Counted from the first letter of the stretch, positions 1 through 10,984 are shown. The stretch is 64,000 bases of DNA from Schistocephalus solidus (GCA_017591395.1 WEDG01005259.1:1-64000); one strand, 5' to 3'. The notes: a model not told the origin generated them from the letters alone. Program-made: numbers and translations.

Positions 1-1160
1 CATGCAGTGGCACGAAGAATGTAAGAACTCCATAAGCCATGTGGAGCTCCACACCGAAAGTTCGTTTAAGTGCAAATGAATTTGTTCTAGCTATTATTCA
101 GTCGTAGAGATAGAGAAGGAATTTACGCATTTGAGGTCATCAGCATAAATGATTGAGAATGTTTAACTATCGATGAAATATCATTTATATACAATAAGAA
201 CTACAAAGGATCTGATACGGTACCCTGAAGGACACCACTTAAAATCGGGGTAGCACTTGAGTATGAAGAACCCACTAAAAAGTTTTGTTCTCAATCATAT
301 AGGTATGATATAATATAGTAGATAAGGGGACTGCGAAATCCTATAGCTTCTAGTTTAGCTAGAAGTCGTCTACGAGGCACTTTATCGAAGGCCTTATTGA
401 GATAAAAATAGATAACTACTACAGATAGATGATCATTACGAAGAGAGGTAAGTATATTTATTAAAGACATGTGGCAGATATAACAAGAGCGTTCCGGTAA
501 AAAGCCGTGTTGGGAAAAGTTGATAATTTGATTACTTAAGCAAAAATCTGTGATTTGTTTTGCAATTAATTTTTGGAAGAGTTAAGCAAGAGAGGGCGTT
601 TTATGAACACTGCGATTGTTATAAATGTCAGATCGGAAACCAGATTTTAAAACTGGTATTACAATAGAAGTGTGCCAAATAATCGGGGAAGAATCCGTTT
701 TCGAGAAATACTGAGAATAATTTGCTTTGTAGAGGTGTAAATATCTCTTAACCGTTTAATAAGTAAGTTTAGAATGTTATCAGTTCCAACCGAATTTGAA
801 TTTTTTACGTGATCTTTTTCTTTTTGAATACGTGATGGCGAGATATTAATGGTTGTTAGAAGTGAATTTGAATTTGAAAGCTGATGAATTGAGGGTGAGG
901 CTAGTGTCAGTGGTAAAGTGGGGTGCAAAAAACGAATGTAACAATTCTGCTTTGCCCAAATCCTCTGTAACGAGAATGTTGTTACAGTCAAGTAATGGTG
1001 TAGTTACATTCAGACGCTTAGCGGATGACCGAACATGGAATATTCAAACAACAGATTTGAATGTATGGGCATCAATTAGTGCCCGTGACTCCCTATGCTT
1101 ATCTCGCGCGAGCCTAATTTTCGATGCTTATTCAAATATTTGTGCAATCCTTAAGTAAAC
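1..1160 (-). pseudogene. Group II-B CR1-like LINE, reverse transcriptase fragment
   Basis: Read on the minus strand, this stretch gives the reverse transcriptase of a non-LTR retrotransposon in broken frames. From high to low coordinate I see an N-terminal RT stretch (EDLGKAELLHSFFAPHF, about 1,010-900), a segment with NSVGTDNILNLLIKRL (about 810-740), the palm motif NKAFDKVPRRRLL (about 400-350), a GVLQGTV box (about 240-210) and the catalytic YADDLK box (about 140-125). The box order and spacing are those of an RT. Stops and frameshifts are frequent, so it is a fossil. It is cut by the window edge. The last 240 bases are closely related to 34,200-34,445 on the same strand. Confidence 0.75.
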
Positions 1161-1411
1161 TGACAGAGAGCTTTAAAATGGATCTTTAAGTTGCAGTTGT
1201 ATTTTATTAAGGCTGTTCTGCAGAAAATGTGGAACATTAGAAGAAGCTGTATTTGAAATAAAAACCTTAAGCGGGATAAAAGCCTGGCTTTTTTGTGAGG
1301 ATCTTCAATAGCTCATGGAAAAAGTTTGGATCGTTGATTAACAATATGCTATGCATATCTAGATTTCTTACCAAATTATTTATTAAGTCACTTAAGTCAC
1401 TTTTAGTCAAT
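1161..1411 (-). pseudogene. Probable II-B endonuclease-RT linker remnant
   Basis: No open frame is left. The stretch lies directly upstream (minus-strand sense) of the II-B RT fragment, where the weakly conserved linker between endonuclease and RT should be. It ends exactly where the 3' end of a group I-A element begins. The assignment rests on position only. Confidence 0.35.
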
Positions 1412-2127
1412 TTATTGAGGGAAGTAGGTTTTCGCCCTTGAGTTCCCTATTCACATGCAAAAATGTCAATAGTACAAACGTTTACAGTGATATATCTGAC
1501 AAATTAAAATGTAGGGTCATCGATATGTGTGGGCCAGGCGCAACCTGCCACTGTTTACACAATCTTCATTTTATTGACAATAGTTTCTCAGAAAATGAGT
1601 ATCTAGTTTAAATTTAAATGTGTCAACAGTTCCTGAAAGGACAACATCCTCAGGGAGTCCGTTCCATGCTCCAACGATCCTCTGCGAAAAGGCGTTCCGA
1701 CGGACTTCCGTGTGGACAAACTTCCTCTGCAGTTTAAAGGGATGACCCCGCAGATGTTCCGTCCCAGCCAATTCGAAGAAGTCAGCAAATTCTAGGGCAC
1801 AATCGCGGCCTCTGACAATCCGGTAGGTTTGGATGAGGTCACCGCGTAGTTGCCTGTAATTTAGAGGAAACAAATCAAGTTCAACCAGTCTGGCTTCGTA
1901 AGGCAGATGACTTAGATTCTTGACCATCTTCGTAGCCCTCGCCTGCACTCGTTCCAGCTGTAGATAATCCTTCTTAAACCACGGACGCCAGGCCTGGATG
2001 GCATATTCCAAGTGAGATCGAACAAATACCCCGTAGGTTTTTCGGAAGAGTTCCTTATCAATCTGCACAAATCCACGTCTGAGCGCAAATAAGACCTGTG
2101 TTGCGCGTTTAGCTGCCTTTAAACATT
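1412..2127 (-). mobile_element. Group I-A CR1-like LINE, 5'-truncated 3' end
   Basis: The minus strand carries an open frame at 2,068-1,571 (165 codons) that is the thumb and C-terminal part of a CR1-type RT. Visible hallmarks are RSHLEYAIQAW, LERVQARATKMV, NYRQLRGDLIQTY, HLRGHPFKL and NAFSQRIVGAWNGLPEDVV, the usual CR1 C-terminus. It is followed by a short 3' UTR ending in the CCCTCAATAAA-type tail (1,440-1,412). It is near-identical to 37,230-37,950. RT palm, endonuclease and ORF1 are absent, a normal result of incomplete target-primed reverse transcription. Confidence 0.88.
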
Positions 2128-2164
2128 GTGAATAATAATAATAATTAATAATTTAATTAGTAAT
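2128..2164. repeat. AT-rich simple repeat at an element junction
   Basis: This is a run of AAT/TAAT-type units between two pieces of the same LINE family. It separates the RT C-terminus of I-A from a 5' UTR piece of I-A. It may be filler or a degenerate tail; no gene is visible. Confidence 0.5.
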
Positions 2165-2258
2165 TAATTTAATAATTTTCCCGCACCGTGTCTTCTACAC
2201 TGAGGAAGAGACTAAAAACTCGTAGGCTCGAGGGACTTTAAATTCGAAACCAATTTCA
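2165..2258 (-). mobile_element. 5' UTR fragment of a group I-A LINE
   Basis: The reverse complement matches the start of the I-A element at 19,446-19,535: both share GCGTCGTTTGAAATTG near the 5' end and CCTCAGTGTAGAAGACACG about 60 bases later. The fragment abuts, in opposite orientation, a group II-A fragment starting at about 2,259. Together with 1,412-2,127 it could be one I-A copy that has lost its whole interior. Confidence 0.65.
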
Positions 2259-2486
2259 AACGACGCTCTCACGTTGGAGCTGTACTTGGCAGATGGAAAT
2301 TTCTCCATCCAAGAGCAGTTTCTCGTGTTTTGGCCACGCCAAGCTTCCTGGACCCCTAGTATTTCAAAATAGTACACTTTTAGAACGATCAACCATAAAA
2401 GACTTAGGTCTAAGTTACATGAATAAGCTAGCATTATCGCCTCATGCAGATAGAATTTCTGCGAAGGCTGCACAGATATGTGGTTT
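2259..2486 (+). pseudogene. Group II-A LINE, short RT fragment after the YADD box
   Basis: The plus strand encodes a region matching 6,190-6,410 almost base for base (SPSKSSF, LPGPLVFQNSTLLERSTIKD, ALSPHADRISAKAAQICGF). This is the stretch between the catalytic YADD box and the thumb of RT. It is broken at both ends and is followed by the endonuclease of a II-A element, so the element order is inverted here: an RT piece comes before an endonuclease. Confidence 0.8.
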
Positions 2487-3372
2487 TATTTATAAAATCT
2501 TCATTGAAGCACTTCCCTTTTTATCTAGATGTTACGTCATTCTCTGGTAATTACTGCTTCGCATCCATTATCCTGTCGCCCCGGCTAAAGGCGATTCTCG
2601 GATGTATTTACAACCCGCCTAATTCATCATCCGATGATGATGCAAAACTTTGTGAAATTTTTAAATTGATTTCGAAGTCCAATTTTAACATAAGAATAAT
2701 CGCTGTGGACTTCAATTTTCCTGAAATTGATTGGATTTCAAACTTTTGTCCACCCAGATTTCAGCCTTTCCTCGATACCATTAATTTTTCTAATTGGTCC
2801 CAGCTGGTCCGTTCTTCAACGAGAGACAAGCATATTTTAGACCTGATTTTCACAAACGACACTGCTCCCCTCTTCGTTGATTTTAAGCAGGGTCTCTTCC
2901 AAAGTGACCATAAACTAATTCATTGTTGCCTTCCGATTGTTTCATCGAAAAAGGTTAGTGCCGTTCGTACCTATCATGCTTTTGACTTCGCAGATATGAG
3001 CTTAATTAGTAACTTTTTGGACTCATTTGACTGGCAAAATCTCTCCTCCATGAACGACGCAGCAAGTCTGTGTGACTTCGTGTCAGTCGTTTCAAATACC
3101 ATCCTGGAGCTTGTGCCAACCAAAATAGTCAAGCCCTACGTCTCGGAATCCTCCATTCCTCACTTTCTTTTGCCACGACTAAAGAAATTGAAAAAGCAGT
3201 TGAAAGATCAATAAAATAGTTCATTATCTGTACATCTAAGGATCGCAGAGATTTTTGAATTAGCCTCTAAGATTCGTCTTGCACGTGAGAGACAGAGGTA
3301 ATCTTGCGCACTCAGTGAGCCAAACTCTGCAAAATCTGTTGCTCAACTGTTTCGCCATCGATCCTCTTCAAA
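2487..3372 (+). pseudogene. Group II-A LINE ORF2, endonuclease domain and linker
   Basis: An open frame to 3,214 encodes the C-terminal two thirds of an apurinic/apyrimidinic-type endonuclease, the nuclease that nicks target DNA for LINE insertion. Visible motifs are GCIYNPP, AVDFNFPEIDW (family form GDFNxPxIDW; the G is replaced), the ILDLIFTND box and QSDHKLIH with the catalytic SDH. The N-terminal ITESW part is missing. The linker region follows (RIAEIFELASKIRLARERQR) and is then interrupted at 3,373 by another LINE; the sequence resumes at 5,241. Confidence 0.85.
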
Positions 3373-5240
3373 TACCACTGATTAAGACTGCCGTGGGCGT
3401 CGAAATTTCTGAAAACAGGGAAAAAGCCGAGTACTTTTCACAGTTCTACCGCTCAGTCTTCACAAACGAGGCCAGGTTCCTTCGTCCCTCAGTGGATAAC
3501 CCGCCGACTGCAAGCATTAGCCACATACTATTCTCAGAATTTCTGATCCAAAAGGAATTAAAAAGAACTAAAAGAGTCGAAATCCCCAGGACCAGACGAG
3601 CTTCCACCCAAGCTTCTGAAAAGAACTCACCAATGAACTTTCCGCACCTTTGTCAGTGCTCTTTCAAAAAGTCCTTTGACTCCGGAACACTTCCTTTCGA
3701 TTGGAAGCTGGCACATATAACTCCCTTGTACAAAAGCGGTAGCCGGGCGTCAGTGACAAACTACAGGCCCATAAAGCTTAACATGCATCCTTGGTAAGAT
3801 TATGGAAAGGATCATCAAGAGCGAATTGGTGAAATTCCTAGAGACTCATAATTTGTTATCAAGCTGTCAACACGGGTTCAGAAAAGGAAGATCATGCACA
3901 ACGAATTTGCTGTATTCGATCCAGAGGTGAACCCAAGCACTTGAAGATAGACACGCGGTTCACATTGCCTTCATTGACTTTCAAAAGGCCTTCGATACTG
4001 TGCCGCACGAGAGACTGCTTTACAAGCTAGAAAGAATTGGAATCAGAGGTAACCTCCTCAAGTGGATCGAAAACTTCCTCGTGGGTCGGCGCCAGGTTGT
4101 GTGCATCGGCCAAGAGAGGTCAAGGTCTGCTGCGGTCGAGAGTGGGGTTCCTCAGGGTTCAGTACTAGGGCCAATACTGTTTTTAATATACGTGAACGAT
4201 TGTGTCAGGAATCTCGACTGTGAAGCAGCAATGTTTGCCGACGACATTAAAATCTGGAATGTTATCCAGAGCCCTGCTGACGAAGATAAACTGCAGATCA
4301 ACCTAACTCGGTTGGAGGAGTGGTCGAATCATTGGCTTTTGCGGTTCAACGTCGATAAGTGTACAATACTTCGCTTAGGCAACCCGTCTGGATCTGCCGA
4401 AAGTAGAAGTTACTTTCTCAACGGTGAAGCCTTAAAAGACGTGGAAACCCAAAAGGACCTTGGTGTGCTGACGAGCACCACCTTAAAACCATCGTCTCAC
4501 TGCTCGAAAGTGGCGAAGAGGGCAATTTCGGTGTTGCATGCCATCAGACGAGCCTTTTTGGATTTCGATGAAGATCTTTTTGCTAAGACCTTTGGAACAT
4601 TCATTAGGCCACATTTGGAATATGCTATGCACGCCTGGAAACCCTGGACAGTTCAAGATCAGAACTGCCTCGAAAGAGTCCAGAGGAAAGCCACCAAAAT
4701 GGTTAGAAGTCAAAGCTCCTTGCCATATCCCACCCGCCTAATGAATCTTAATCTGTTCGCTTTGAGTTATAGGCAAATGCGTGGTGATTTCCTGCAGACA
4801 TTCCGAATTGTGAAGGGATTGGATTGTTGCCTGGAATTCTCGGACTTCTTTGAATTTGCCACCACGACCCATCTCCGAGGTCACCCATTAAAACTGCGTG
4901 TCCAGCGGGCGAGACTGGATGTGCGCAAGTTCTCCTTCTCTGTCAGAGTGGTTAAACCATGGAATGCCCTCCCTGAAGACGTTGTGATGTCACCATCGCT
5001 GGAAAGCTTTAAAAGGAACCTTGACAGTTTTATGTTCCGCAACGAGCCTAAGCGATGAGGCATTTATCTTAACCCTCGAGAGTCGTGCACCACTTGTCAA
5101 ATTTTATGACCGCCTTTTGTACCTTGGCAACCCACACGGTTTCTCTGTATACCGCACTTAATTTTACGTTACAAATAGGGTACTCAAAGGCCCATGCCTA
5201 TTTCCCTCAATAAATTGAATTGAATTGAATTGAAAAAAAA
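3373..5240 (+). mobile_element. Group I-D CR1-like LINE inserted in II-A (RT and 3' UTR)
   Basis: This is a 5'-truncated element carrying RT and the 3' end. Its frames run at 3,373-3,797 (KAEYFSQFYRSVFTNEARF), about 3,800-3,990 (HGFRKGRS, FIDFQKAFDTVPHERL) and 4,000-5,058 (352 codons). The last holds GVPQGSVLGPILFLIYVND, the catalytic FADDIKIW, HLEYAMHAW and the CR1 C-terminus HLRGHPLKL...WNALPEDVV. There is a frameshift near 3,790 and one in-frame stop near 3,930. The 3' UTR ends with CCCTCAATAAATTGAATTGAATTG and an A run. The host II-A element continues on both sides, so this is a nested insertion. It is about half identical to I-A in the C-terminus, so a separate family. Confidence 0.9.
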
Positions 5241-7752
5241 GTTATGAAATTCCTCCATTACTAAATGACGACAAGAACCTCGTTCTGGAAGACTTTGAAA
5301 AGGCAGAACTGTTTATTGCGTTCTTTGCAAATCATCTTACGATGGAATCTGAACCGGTTCCGACATTTCAGGCATCCTCATTGAATGTTATCAGCACTAT
5401 TGATTTCTCCTTAGAAATAATTCGTAAGCAAATAATTCGTCTGAAAAACTCGCATTCTTCGGTAACTGACGGTATTTCAAACTCAGTTATTAAGAGAGTG
5501 CTGAGCTTTCCCCGATTGCTTAGCCATGTGTTCTCAGTTTATCTTTTAAACGGATTCTTTCCTGACTCATGGAAGACATCTATTATTCTTCCTGTCTTCA
5601 AGTCGGGATCTCGTTCGGACGTAAATAATTATCGAGGCGTTCACAAAACCCCGGCTCTCGCAAAACTTCTTTAAAAAATTATTTTCAATCAAATTCTCGA
5701 CTTTTGCCTAGAAAATAAGCTTTTGAGGCGACTCGCAATATGGTTTTTTACCTGGGAGATCATGCGAAGTGTGTCACTTAGCTTTTCTTAACCTCGTCAC
5801 TTCCCTTCGTAACGAGCAACAGTCAGTGGTTGTGATCTTCTTTGACCTGAGCAAAACCTTTGACAGGGTACCGCACAAACGTCTTCTAGTGAAACTGGAA
5901 GCCCTCGGCATCCGGCCTCCTCTCCTTGACTTCATTGGTTCCTACTTGTCTAACCGCAGCCAGAAGGTCTTAGTAGGTAATAGCTATTCGACGCCTCAGC
6001 CGATCACTAGTGGCGTTTTTCAAGGCACGGTTCTAGGTCCCCTTCTCTTCATTCTGTACATTAACGAAATTCCAAATTTACTCACAAATTCACAAAATTT
6101 CGTTTACGCTGACGATCTCAAGTGCATTTATTCATTTTCTAAAGACACTGCTAATAATTGCGCTGACAAAATCAACACTGATCTACTTATGCTCTCACGT
6201 TGGAGCTGTACTTGGCAGATGGCATTTTCTCCATCCAAGAGCAGTTTCATGTGTTTTGGCCCTGCAAAGCTTCCTGGACCCCTAGTATTTCAAAATAGTA
6301 CACTTTTAGAACGATCAACCATAAAAGACTTAGGTCTAAGTTACACGAATAAGCTAGCATTATCGCCTCATGCAGATCGAATTTCTGCAAAGGCTGCACA
6401 GATATGTGGTTTTATATCACATAATTTCTTCCTTCCGGAAATAAAGTTAAACTTATACCGCATGTTTGTTCTTCCTATTCTAGAATACTGCTGTCCCCTA
6501 TTTGGGCTGATGAACGCCTCTGACCGCAGTAAGATTGAAAATGTTCAGAGGGTTTTTACTCGAAGACTATTTTCTCTTCCTGGATCCAGTATCTCCTATA
6601 CGGATAGATGCCAGTTATAAAACATTAAATTCCTGTGAGTTAGAAGACTCGAAGCCGGTCTCTGCTTCCTGTTTCGCGTTAACTCTAGCCCAAATCTCAC
6701 ACGAATTAACGCTCTCACTCCGGTAAATCGGCCCAATGCCACTCATAATTCCTCCATGATCATTTCACCACCCCGTTGCTCCTCAACTAACCGGTCTCAG
6801 TTTTTTGCCTCCAAATATGCTTTCATATTGGATAATCTACCACTGCAAATTAGGTTGTCGTCTACATTAGCTATTTTCAAAACCAAATTACGCAAAAATT
6901 TAACTTCGGAAGATATAAAGTACTTATTGTCTGTTTCCTTCCCAAACTCGCAACTTTCGGATTTTGAAAAGGGTCCTCCTGGTATTTGAGGCAGCTCCCT
7001 TGATATTATATTGGCCTCTATTTATATTTCCATCATCCTTTGCGGTCAATCTTTGCATTCACTTTTTCTTCCCCTCCTTTAAACTAGCATTACCAACTCT
7101 TGACAACCTTGATACTTTCCTCCGAATTTGCAACCCCGACGATAGTCTCCAGGTTCTGTTGATGATCGAGGTGGTTTTTGATGGTTTCGCCTCTTTGGTG
7201 ATGGACTATGCAATCAGCAAGGTCGCATCTCGATGATCTCGTGACCTCTACTGTCCCCTCTTCGTTTCGACCATGTTGTCTGCGATGAGTTCGTCCTCTC
7301 TCACCTCCACTGGTGTTTATAAACAGCAGCTCTGACTGCTATATTATCTCTCACCCGACAAGGAGCGTTCCGAAGCCTCATACGTTGTCAGCAACATCAC
7401 AATAATATCCCATTGCATTAAGCTATTAATTTTTTAGTGAAGCAGTATTTTTCTCCTATTTTTTTAAAAATTGGCGGCTCGCCGAACTCCGCCTCCGATT
7501 TAACCCCAAGGATTTTTTTACTGCTTCTTTTCCAGTTCACCGTATATGCCAAAGATTGTTGACTTTTGTTTTAAAAATGGCAAACATTTTTGAATCGGAT
7601 ATTTTCACCATACTACTCATTTCTGCTGTTCATATGGATGCTCACATAGTGCAGCAATTATCCACTTAGTATTTATTTAAAACCACGGTACTAAGTTTGT
7701 AATGATGGGGCCCTCTCGGCCTTAAATATACAATTTATTTATTATTATTTAT
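5241..7752 (+). mobile_element. Group II-A LINE, RT domain and 3' UTR (resumed after insertion)
   Basis: The host element resumes. Frame 5,342-5,674 holds the N-terminal RT (SHSSVTDGISNSVIKRVL, SGSRSDVNNYRG). Frame 5,769-6,620 (283 codons) holds the palm: FFDLSKTFDRVPHKRLL, GTVLGPLLFILYINE, the catalytic YADDLK, then the thumb LPILEYCCPLFGLMNASD. A stop at 6,618 cuts the C-terminus; the remainder (NLPLQIRLSSTLAIFKTKL and ending KGPPGI) continues to about 6,990. The 3' UTR runs to a TTTA-type tail near 7,740. The RT lacks a continuous frame and is inactive. Confidence 0.9.
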
Positions 7753-9090
7753 TTATATCACATAATTTCTTCCTTCCGGAAATAAATTTAAACCTATACC
7801 GCATGTTTGTTCTTCCTATCCTGGAATACTGCTGTCCTCTATTTGGGCTGATGAACGCCTCTGACCGCAGTAAGATTGAAATAATTCAGAGGGTTTTTAC
7901 TCGAAGACTATTTTCTCTTACTGGATCCAGTATCTCTTATACGGATAGATGCCAGTTAGCAAACATTAAATTTCTGTGGGTTAGAAGACTCGAAGCCGGT
8001 CTCTGCATCCTGTTTCGCGTTAACTCTAGTCCAAATCTCCCACGCATTAACGCTCTCACTCCGGTTAATCGACCCTATGCCACTCGTAATTCTTCCATGA
8101 TCATTTCACTACCCCGTTGCTCCACAACTAACCGGTCCCAGTATTTTGCCTCCAAATATGCTTTTATATGGAATAATCTTCCACTGCAAATTAGGTTGTC
8201 GTCTGCATTAGCTATTTTCAAAACCAAATAACGCAAAAATTTAACTTCGGAAGAAATAAAGTCCTTATTGTCTGTTTCCTTCCCAAACTCGCAACTTTTG
8301 GATTTTGAAAAGGGTCCTCCTGGTATTTGAGGCAGCTCCCTTGATATTATATTGGCCTCTATTTATATTTCCATCATCCTTTGCGGTCAATCTTTGCATT
8401 CACTTTTTCTTCCCCTCCTTTTAAACTAGCATTACCAACTCTTGACAACCTTGATACTTTCCTCCGAATTTGCAACCCCGACGATAGTCTCCAGGTTCTG
8501 TTGATGATCGAGGTGGTTTTTGATGGTTTCGCCTCTTTGGTGATGGACTATGCAATCAGCAAGGTCACATCTCGATGATCTCGTGACCTCTACTGTCCCC
8601 TCTTCGTTTCGACCATGTTGTCTGCGATGAGTTCGTCCTCTCTCACCTCCACTGGTGTTTATAAACAGCAGCTCTGACTGCTATATTATCTCTCACCCGA
8701 CAAGGAGCGTTCCGAAGCCTCATACGTTGTCAGCAACATCACAATAATATCCCATTGCATTAAGCTATTAATTTTTTAGTGAAGCAGTATTTTTCTCCTA
8801 TTTTTTTAAAATTGGCGGCTCGCCGAACTCCGCCTCCGATTTAACCCCAAGGATTTTTTTACTGCTTCTTTTCCAGTTCACCGTATATGCCAAAGATTGT
8901 TGACTTTTGTTTTAAAAATGGCAAATCTTTTTGAATCGGATATGTTTACCATACTACTCATTTCTGCTGTTCATATGGATGCTCACATAGTGCAGCAATT
9001 ATCCACTTTGTATTTATTTAAACCACGGTACTAAGTTTGTAATGATGGGGCCCTCTGGGCCTTAAATATACAATTTATTAATTTATTTAT
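7753..9090 (+). mobile_element. Second head-to-tail copy of the II-A 3' half
   Basis: The sequence repeats 6,414-7,752 with few differences. It starts inside RT at TTTATATCACATAATTTC and ends with the same GGGCCTTAAATATACAATTTAT tail. The frame 7,803-8,231 (142 codons) encodes the RT thumb and C-terminus and reads through the position where the first copy has its stop (GTTAGCAA here, GTTATAAA there). It is directly joined to the tail of the first copy, so it is either a new 5'-truncated insertion into the tail or an unequal-exchange duplicate. Confidence 0.92.
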
Positions 9091-9310
9091 TTATAACCAG
9101 ATGGTTCTCTCCAGCTGCAAGTCTCCTCTTCATTTCTACCACTGATTCGCGGTGATTCAGACGTTCTTCTGGAGAGTAGTCTGGCTGAAAAAAATACCTT
9201 CTTATGAGAGTTTCGAAGGTTGGTTTTTCCCGATAGAAGTACCTTAGCCTCTTCCTTTTTTGTCCAAGACAATTTTGATCGGCCTTGGTCTCACAGTTTC
9301 TGACTGCTCA
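9091..9310 (-). pseudogene. Group I LINE ORF1 C-terminal fragment
   Basis: On the minus strand, joining three frames, I read VRPRPIKIVLD, then DKKEEAKVLLSGKTNLRNSHKKVFF, shown here only in part (KTNLRNSHKKVFF), then QPDYSPEERL. This is the same ordered motif set as in the I-B ORF1 at 43,060-43,240. Its function is the nucleic-acid-binding ORF1 protein of a LINE. Two frameshifts in 200 bases make it a pseudogene. Confidence 0.7.
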
Positions 9311-9404
9311 ATACCCTTTTTTCCGAGCCAGTAGGCTGCGCAAACGGTTATCGTCTCTCCCGAATGAAGTTTGTGGTTCAGCAGGTGCTGAAACATAGCA
9401 AGAT

Positions 9405-9530
9405 TTATTTAGAATTTAGAATTTAGAATTTATATTTGGTTAGCACCGGGAAGGTACTGTCTAAGCAAACATTAGTAACGAAATAAAGTTATGACAATGT
9501 GTGCAGATAAAATGTACAAATTCATAAAAA
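9405..9530 (-). repeat. LINE-type 3' end with ATTCTAA tail, copy 1
   Basis: The stretch matches 17,355-17,482 closely (shared CAAACATTAGTAACGAAATA and ATGACAATGTGTGCAGATAA). On the minus strand it ends in a run of ATTCTAA units, the type of short tandem tail that closes CR1 elements. It separates two pieces of an ORF1 fossil and is best read as a severely 5'-truncated LINE inserted there. Confidence 0.6.
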
Positions 9531-9670
9531 GATCATCGGATATCCTTTTCTTTGAGGTGTGAGCATTCGATTTAGGTACGCCCTGGATTACTACACCGTT
9601 CTCTCGGTCTAGGGCGTACTTTAGTACACTGCCAACCCTATTTTCCTCGGAATGACCAGAGGGATTCATT
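9531..9670 (-). pseudogene. Group I LINE ORF1 fragment, upstream part
   Basis: The minus strand reads ENGVVIQGVPKSNAHTSKKR, which lines up with VVQGVSEATGETPKERVKQD of the I-B ORF1 (about 42,895-42,960). It marks the start of the RRM-like core of ORF1p. It continues 9,091-9,310 after removal of the inserted 3'-end repeat. Confidence 0.55.
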
Positions 9671-9689
9671 AGGTTTGTTTTAAACTTAT

Positions 9690-10000
9690 AATCGTGTCAT
9701 TTTGTTTCCCAATTTTATCTTGCCACTCATTGGTTTTTCGTTGTAGCCTGCTTTTGACATTCCGGATTATCTGGGTTCATTATTCCTCCCTGAGATTGGA
9801 GGATTTCTTCGAGTTTGCCTGCACAACTCATCTGCGTGGTCATCCTTACAAGGTAAATAGTGAACGCACGCAATGGAATCTCATAGAGTTTATTTTCAGC
9901 CAACGAGTGGTATGACCTTAGAACTCGTTACCAAGCGAGATGATTACCATTGACAGAATTTTGATGTTAAAAGAAGGCTTGATTGTATAATATTTTATAA
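9690..10000 (+). pseudogene. Group I LINE RT C-terminal fragment
   Basis: The plus strand reads LEDFFEFACTTHLRGHPYK, then IEFIFSQRVV and a diverged NSLPSEM, matching the C-terminal signature of the group I elements (compare 46,085-46,230). No RT palm or 3' tail is recognisable. It is an isolated fossil. Confidence 0.65.
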
Positions 10001-10984
10001 AAGATGACCCTCAAAACATGATAACTTAAAGCCATCCTTTTAAAATCTTTCGGGCTCTAATTTTCTTCCTCACTGTTTCGCCTATAACTAGGAAAATGCA
10101 TTCGAAGTTATGTTATGCTTTGACTCAAACATTTTCAAATGTAAACCATTTTATATTGACTGTACGTATACAATGAAAACTTTACATTAATAAGGTCATC
10201 AAGGGCAATGCCTGTAACCCTTCAAAATATGCAATAAAATATATATAAACAAGCGTAACCGTCAATGGTGCTAGACAGCGGGGAACCCTCACGGGCATCA
10301 TCAGTACGCTTAGGGTTTAACGGGAAATGGACAATGCAGATCGTGAAGATCATGGTCAAAATGCCAGAGAAGCGATCACGATGCTATCATTGCTGATTTC
10401 TCCGACAACTGACAAAGGAAACTGATTATCACCGCTGCCTACTTTATTCCTTGCGGAAACGGGCGACCAACTGCCATCTTCCGGGCGCCGAAGAACATGG
10501 TTGTATTCCAAACTGCCTTGTGCCGAGGTACCAGACTAATTGACCGTTGACAATCTCGTCATATTTTTTTATTGTGCTGCTTGTTTTAACGTGATGAAAA
10601 AACAACTCAGCATTGCAGCCCCCGCGTCGCTTGCGAGGTACCCAATCAGGTCTTTGGACATTTTTATTATCCTCATACTTATTTATATTAATGCTCTTCT
10701 TGCGTAGGATTCATACGCTACCAGTCGTTAATTCATGATAACGGTGTTATGTACGTTATTGGTGACTTCTGACGTTAACTTTACCTTTATCCACTTTCTC
10801 TGTTATATTGAAAAACCTAAAATGCCTTATATTTTTGTGAATTTTTACTCCTTTAACGCGTATTTTTCTCGCAATTTTTTCAAAATCCGGACAATTATTG
10901 TGCTCATTTTGTCTCACTTCAATCAAGAACATGAGGTCCCCGCCCAACCTATTTATGCCATTAATTTCACTTTGCCCGAATGAT
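10001..10984. other. No recognised gene
   Basis: I see no convincing coding sequence. Overlapping short frames exist on both strands at 10,735-10,992 without recognisable motifs. A minus-strand CTGATGA followed by a CCC-GTGA-GGG hairpin at about 10,286-10,304 resembles part of a hammerhead, but the GAAA element is absent. Confidence 0.5.

Noticed and set aside
9472..9669. The 65-codon minus-strand frame as one gene
   Set aside because: Its first half matches LINE ORF1 but its second half lies in the inserted 3'-end repeat, so the frame is a fusion by chance.
10286..10330. Minus-strand CTGATGA (10,304-10,298) followed by a CCC-GTGA-GGG hairpin, as in a hammerhead stem II
   Set aside because: The obligatory GAAA after stem II is missing (CCCC instead) and no closing stem I is seen. 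It could be a decayed hammerhead but cannot be supported.
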